NCBI GenBank assembly: GCA_958428675.1
Contig: CAUAGV010000071.1
Location: 1 to 7,947 of the forward strand
Direction of reading: 5' to 3'
Length of the DNA: 7,947 nucleotides
Source of the DNA: an uncultured Collinsella sp.
GTDB taxonomy: Bacteria > Actinomycetota > Coriobacteriia > Coriobacteriales > Coriobacteriaceae
The notes under the pieces are model-generated. The model did no database searches, was not told where the DNA came from, and worked only from the letters and a program-made list of their open reading frames with translations. Numbering within the stretch: position 1 is the first letter of the stretch; the number at the start of each line of letters is the position of its first letter. Shown piece by piece: positions 4,942 through 7,947 of this stretch. The position numbers and the translations under genes are program-made.

Positions 4942-7900
4942 CTACATCTGCTTGCGACGACGATCGCCCAGCGTCACGCCCGCAGCCACGAGCGTAATAC
5001 CGCCGATAACGAAGACCTCGCCCGCAAGCGCAGAGTCATCACCGGTCTGGGCGAGCGCGGCAGGCGCGGCCTGTTTCTTGGCAACGGGGGCCTTTGCAGC
5101 AACCTGCGCAACCTGAGGCTTGGCCTGCGGCTCAGCCTTGGGATGATACTTGTCGTACTCGGCCTGCGCGGCAGCCAGGGCATCCTTGGCATCGCCAAGC
5201 TCGGCAAGCGCGGCGGCATAGGCGTCGTTGGCATCGGACAGCTTGGCATCGGCATCGCTCAGAGCAGCCTTGAGACCAGCGGCGGCATCGACGGCAGCCT
5301 TATAGCGAGCGTAGGCAGCGTTCAGCTTGACCAGCTTCTCGTTGCCCGTCGTGCCCGCGGCAAGGGATGCCTTATGGTCGACAGCCTCAAGATCGGCCTT
5401 GAGTGCCTCATCGCTGGCAAGCTCGGCCTTGGCCTTGACGATCTCGAAGTTCGCATCGACGACGGCTTCGTTGGCGACCTCGAGCTGCTTCTGGGCATCG
5501 GCGACACCGGCGACGGCAGCGTCATAGGCGGCCTTGGCGTCGTCGACCGCCTTCTGGGCACCGGCGAAGCGCTCGAAGGCCTTGTTTGCGCCGGCCAGCT
5601 CGTCCTCGGCGGCCTTGGCCTTCGCCTGTGCGTCGGACAGGGTCTGCGTCTTGGCGGCAACTGCCTGCTTGGCGCCCGAAAGAGCGGTCGCGGCGTGCAC
5701 ATCTGCGGCCTGAGCCTTGTCAACGCCAGCCTGGGCAGTGTCGTCGGCCTTCTTGGCATCGTTAAGCGTGCCCTGCTTGTTCGCAAGATCCGTCTTGGCG
5801 GCATCGCACTTGGCGGCAAGGTCCTTGACCGAAGCGGTAGCGTTGTCATACGCCTCGTTGGCCTGATCGGACTTTACCTTGGCGGCGTCGCGGGCGCTGC
5901 GAGCCTTCGCCTTGTGAGCAGCGGCATCGGCTGCCTTCGTCTTGCTGTCAGCAAGCGTGGCGTTTGCCTTATCGAGAGCTGCCTGGGCAGTAGCGGCCTC
6001 GCTCTTGGCGGCGTCGAGCTTGGTCTTGGGCGTCTTGACGTCGATACCCTTGAGTTTGGCTTCGGCGGCGTCGTATGCCGTCTTCGCGGCGGCGGTGCCG
6101 GACTTGGCCTTCTCGTACTCGCCCTTGGCGGTGTTCATGTTCGTGTCGGCCGTGGTATAGGCATCGCGAGCGCTTTCTTGCTTATCCAATGCGTTAGAAT
6201 AAGCCGTTCCAGCAGTCCCGAAGTTCTTCTGTGCTTCTGCCAACTTATTCTGAAGCTGCTTCAGCTGCTCCTTCTGCTCCTGAGTGCCGCCTGCATTGTA
6301 GGCGGAATCGATGTAGTCGGTGACGAGCTTCTTGAACTCGGAGACAGTGAAGTCCTTCTGCCCCGTGCTTCCACTATAGTCGAAAATGGTTACCTCGGAA
6401 TCGGTGTTCTTACCGCTACCGGTTGCGATGCCGATAGCCTTCGCGCCGGCATCGATGATGTTGAGATAGTGTCCGCACTCATGGTAGATGCTGTTGTAGT
6501 GCTGGTAGATATAGTAGGAATCATATCGATGGCTTCCAAGTGCATCGCCATACTGCGCGACGTACTTATCGAATGCCTCCTTCTCCTGTGTGTAGAGGCC
6601 GGTGTAGGGCCAACCGAGGGTATCCTCGGTTTCGCCTCCGGTGTATGCTCCGCCGCCGCCTGCAAGGTTCTCACCTTGATCGAAATAGCAGTTCGAGTGT
6701 CCCCAGATGTTCGATGAATATGATGTATTAAGTGCGGCTGCCGCAGTCATGCGGAGGCTGACACTGAGTTCCGACTGACCGTTCGCCTTGCGGAGGTTGT
6801 TCTGGGTATCGAGGTAAGTCAGGGCGTTGCGCATCTGCTCCAAGGAAAGCGGATTGGTGTCGCGAGACATGTCCTGATCGACGTACTTGTCATACCAGTC
6901 CTGTTTATCCGTCGTCCCCATGAGCATCGACGCGGCAGTACTTGCATTCGACTTCTGCGTGGCTGTGAACTGGCTGCCGCCGATGATGTAGTTCATGAAG
7001 CCGAACATACCCTGACTGATGACATTCTGGTCTACGGTCATGTTCGACTTGAGGTCGGCAATCTGCTGGTTAAGCTTCTCGACCTCGGCGTTTGCGGCGT
7101 CGTATGCATTGTGCGCGTCGGTTACTTCAGCACGAGCCTGATCGAACTCGTTGCTCTTCTGCTGACGAACCTCGACGAGTCGATCGTACTCCGCCTTCTT
7201 GTCTGCTTCGGTCTGCTGCGCCTTCTCGTATGCGGCCTTGGCGGCGTCGCGCTCGCTGCCGGCGGCGTTGTACTCCTTGTTTGCCGCATCGTATGCAGAC
7301 TGGGCAGATGTCACAGCAGCGTTGGCGGCGTTGGCCTTCTCCTGCGCGGCAGCGACGGCAGCCTGGGCGGCCTGCAGATTTGTCTGTGCGGTGGCGTCGG
7401 CATCCGTCGCGGCATTGAGCTCCGCCTGCGCGGTCTTGAGCTCACCAGCAGCAGCTTTCTTGGCGGCCTCAAGCGCACTCAGGTCAACACCCGTACCCGA
7501 GACGGCAGCATCGAGCGCGGCCTGCGCCTGGTCGAGCTTCTGCTGGGCGTTATCGCGCGCGGTGGTTGCGGCTGCGAGAGCAGCGGCAGTCTCCTGCTTC
7601 TTGGCCTGGGCGGAAGTCAGAGCGGCCTCAGTGCCCTTCTTTTCCTGCTGGGCGCTAGCCTCGGCGGCCTTGGCCTGGTCCAGATTGGCCTGTGCAGTAG
7701 CAACGGCCTTATTGGCGTCATCGAGCTTTGCCTGCGCGTCCTCGACGGCCTTCTTGGCGGCCTCGTACTCGTCCATACCCATGGCCTCGAGCTTGGCCTG
7801 GGCATCATCGAGGGCCTTCTTGGCCTCATCCTGCTTTGCCTTGGCGTCCTTGAGCGCCTGGGTCTTATCCTCGACACTCTTGTTGGCTTGATCGAGCTGA

Positions 7901-7947
7901 TCGTTCAGGTCGCCCAGCTTCTTCTGCTGCTGCTCGGTCTTTTCGAC
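4942..7947 (-). CDS. Sortase-anchored coiled-coil surface protein with a CAP domain, SEC10/PrgA-like layout (5' end beyond the right edge)
   Basis: The frame is open from the stop at 4942-4944 to the right edge, giving 1001 visible residues; below they are numbered from that edge. Methionine 56 (7780-7782) is internal: the 55 codons before it continue the same coiled coil and contain no stop. The order is: coiled-coil arm (1-302), helical linker (303-367), CAP domain (368-525), short helix (532-549), second coiled-coil arm (about 555-934), Pro/Ala/Lys/Gln-rich wall-spanning linker (935-964), then LAQTG (965-969), a hydrophobic segment (about 973-992) and the tail DRRRKQM. The arms are rich in Ala, Lys, Asp and Gln with repeated AYDAA/AAK units. 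The product should be exported and covalently fixed to peptidoglycan, and a signal peptide is expected outside the window. CAP heads on coiled-coil stalks are known from enterococcal PrgA/Sec10, which limits plasmid uptake; adhesion or cell-wall/peptide processing are alternatives. Function is not established by the sequence. Confidence 0.88.
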   Translation of the reverse strand, partial: VEKTEQQQKKLGDLNDQLDQANKSVEDKTQALKDAKAKQDEAKKALDDAQAKLEAMGMDEYEAAKKAVEDAQAKLDDANKAVATAQANLDQAKAAEASAQQEKKGTEAALTSAQAKKQETAAALAAATTARDNAQQKLDQAQAALDAAVSGTGVDLSALEAAKKAAAGELKTAQAELNAATDADATAQTNLQAAQAAVAAAQEKANAANAAVTSAQSAYDAANKEYNAAGSERDAAKAAYEKAQQTEADKKAEYDRLVEVRQQKSNEFDQARAEVTDAHNAYDAANAEVEKLNQQIADLKSNMTVDQNVISQGMFGFMNYIIGGSQFTATQKSNASTAASMLMGTTDKQDWYDKYVDQDMSRDTNPLSLEQMRNALTYLDTQNNLRKANGQSELSVSLRMTAAAALNTSYSSNIWGHSNCYFDQGENLAGGGGAYTGGETEDTLGWPYTGLYTQEKEAFDKYVAQYGDALGSHRYDSYYIYQHYNSIYHECGHYLNIIDAGAKAIGIATGSGKNTDSEVTIFDYSGSTGQKDFTVSEFKKLVTDYIDSAYNAGGTQEQKEQLKQLQNKLAEAQKNFGTAGTAYSNALDKQESARDAYTTADTNMNTAKGEYEKAKSGTAAAKTAYDAAEAKLKGIDVKTPKTKLDAAKSEAATAQAALDKANATLADSKTKAADAAAHKAKARSARDAAKVKSDQANEAYDNATASVKDLAAKCDAAKTDLANKQGTLNDAKKADDTAQAGVDKAQAADVHAATALSGAKQAVAAKTQTLSDAQAKAKAAEDELAGANKAFERFAGAQKAVDDAKAAYDAAVAGVADAQKQLEVANEAVVDANFEIVKAKAELASDEALKADLEAVDHKASLAAGTTGNEKLVKLNAAYARYKAAVDAAAGLKAALSDADAKLSDANDAYAAALAELGDAKDALAAAQAEYDKYHPKAEPQAKPQVAQVAAKAPVAKKQAAPAALAQTGDDSALAGEVFVIGGITLVAAGVTLGDRRRKQM
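4945..5055 (-). other. LAQTG sortase sorting signal
   Basis: The C-terminus has the three standard parts of a cell-wall sorting signal: LAQTG (residues 965-969, nucleotides 5041-5055), a hydrophobic helix with the core GEVFVIGGITLVAAGVTLG, and a basic tail, DRRRKQM. Alanine in the second position, where LPxTG has proline, fits the LAxTG class known to be used by class E sortases of high-GC Gram-positives. No sortase gene is in this window. Confidence 0.9.
5146..6285 (-). other. C-terminal coiled-coil arm of the surface protein
   Basis: Residues 555-934, about 380 residues of Ala/Lys/Asp/Gln-rich helix between the CAP domain and the wall linker. AYDAA-type units recur, as in KTAYDAAEAKL and KAAYDAAVAGV. 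Probable breaks are at KGIDVKTPKTK and around HKASLAAGTTGNEKL. It is longer than the part of the N-terminal arm inside the window. Confidence 0.72.
6373..6846 (-). other. CAP (SCP/PR1) domain within the surface protein
   Basis: Residues 368-525. It begins with LEQMRNALTYLDTQNNLRKA, the usual first CAP helix; ELSVSLRMTAAAAL and then WGHSNCYFDQGENLAGG (415-431) supply His417 and Glu426. HECGHYLNIIDAGAKAIGIA (489-508) supplies His493 in the GHYLNI motif, and a final strand, VTIFDYSG, follows. These match the cavity residues of bacterial CAP proteins. The domain carries two cysteines, 420 and 491, one beside each active-site histidine. A glycine-rich stretch follows GENLA. Confidence 0.82.
7042..7947 (-). 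other. N-terminal coiled-coil arm of the surface protein (partial)
   Basis: Residues 1-302 of the visible protein are almost unbroken helix-forming sequence (Ala, Lys, Glu, Asp, Gln) with hydrophobic residues at heptad-like spacing. Short degenerate units such as AYDAANKEY and AKAAYEKAQ recur. One Gly/Val-containing break, SGTGVDLSAL (residues 148-157), interrupts the helix. The arm ends at KLNQQIADLKSNM, just before the linker to the CAP domain. Confidence 0.75.

Noticed and set aside
4909..6717. A 602-codon plus-strand open frame rich in Gly and Leu, opposite the surface-protein gene
   Set aside because: It is the mirror of the Ala/Lys/Asp-biased coiled coil and GC-rich codons: antisense of GCC/GCG/AAG codons reads as Gly, Arg and Leu. 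It starts in the terminator region, has no ribosome binding site and resembles no protein family.
7199..7891. A 230-codon plus-strand frame rich in Ala and Ser opposite the N-terminal coiled coil
   Set aside because: Shadow of the repetitive coiled-coil codons; no start signals and overlapped by a clear sense frame on the minus strand.
7261..7947. Direct-repeat array or minisatellite in the coiled-coil DNA
   Set aside because: Short strings such as GGCGTCGTATGC recur because AYDAA-type residues recur, but spacing and sequence are irregular; there is no CRISPR-like repeat-spacer pattern and no tandem DNA repeat.

Overview
The window looks like chromosome of a high-GC Gram-positive bacterium of the Actinomycetota, most likely a gut Coriobacteriia relative such as Collinsella. 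That call rests on the high GC with G/C-rich third positions, strong AGGAG-type ribosome binding sites, a type III pantothenate kinase, and a sortase-anchored surface protein with a LAQTG sorting motif. It is inference from protein content and composition; there is no rRNA or other taxonomic marker here.

Positions 1-2845 hold four housekeeping genes, all on the minus strand. In transcription order they are coaX (pantothenate kinase, first step of CoA synthesis), a dCMP deaminase (dUMP supply for thymidylate), a stand-alone NfuA/NifU C-terminal-type Fe-S carrier, and lgt (lipoprotein lipidation), which runs off the left edge. The gaps of 84, 177 and 109 bp carry hairpins, a palindrome and at least one likely promoter, so this is probably a row of loosely linked units and not one tight operon.

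Between coaX and a divergent plus-strand gene (2846-3037) two TATACT boxes face away from each other around an inverted repeat. The plus-strand gene (3038-4741) encodes a complete OPT-family membrane transporter. It has a hairpin in its leader next to the ribosome binding site and ends at a textbook Rho-independent terminator. A second hairpin, oriented the other way, ends the convergent gene to its right.

The right 3 kb (4942-7947, minus strand) is one very long open reading frame, still open at the right edge. It encodes a cell-wall-anchored protein. A long Ala/Lys/Asp-rich coiled coil is followed by a CAP (SCP/PR1) domain, a second long coiled coil, a Pro/Ala/Lys linker and a LAQTG-membrane-Arg/Lys sorting signal. 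The layout matches the stalk-plus-CAP-head plan of SEC10/PrgA surface-exclusion proteins. The CAP-coding segment has visibly lower GC than the arms around it.

The genes do not form an obvious pathway. Lgt, the transporter and the surface protein share only the cell envelope. The surface protein is the most interesting object; I see no CRISPR array, insertion sequence, tRNA, phage gene or defence cassette.
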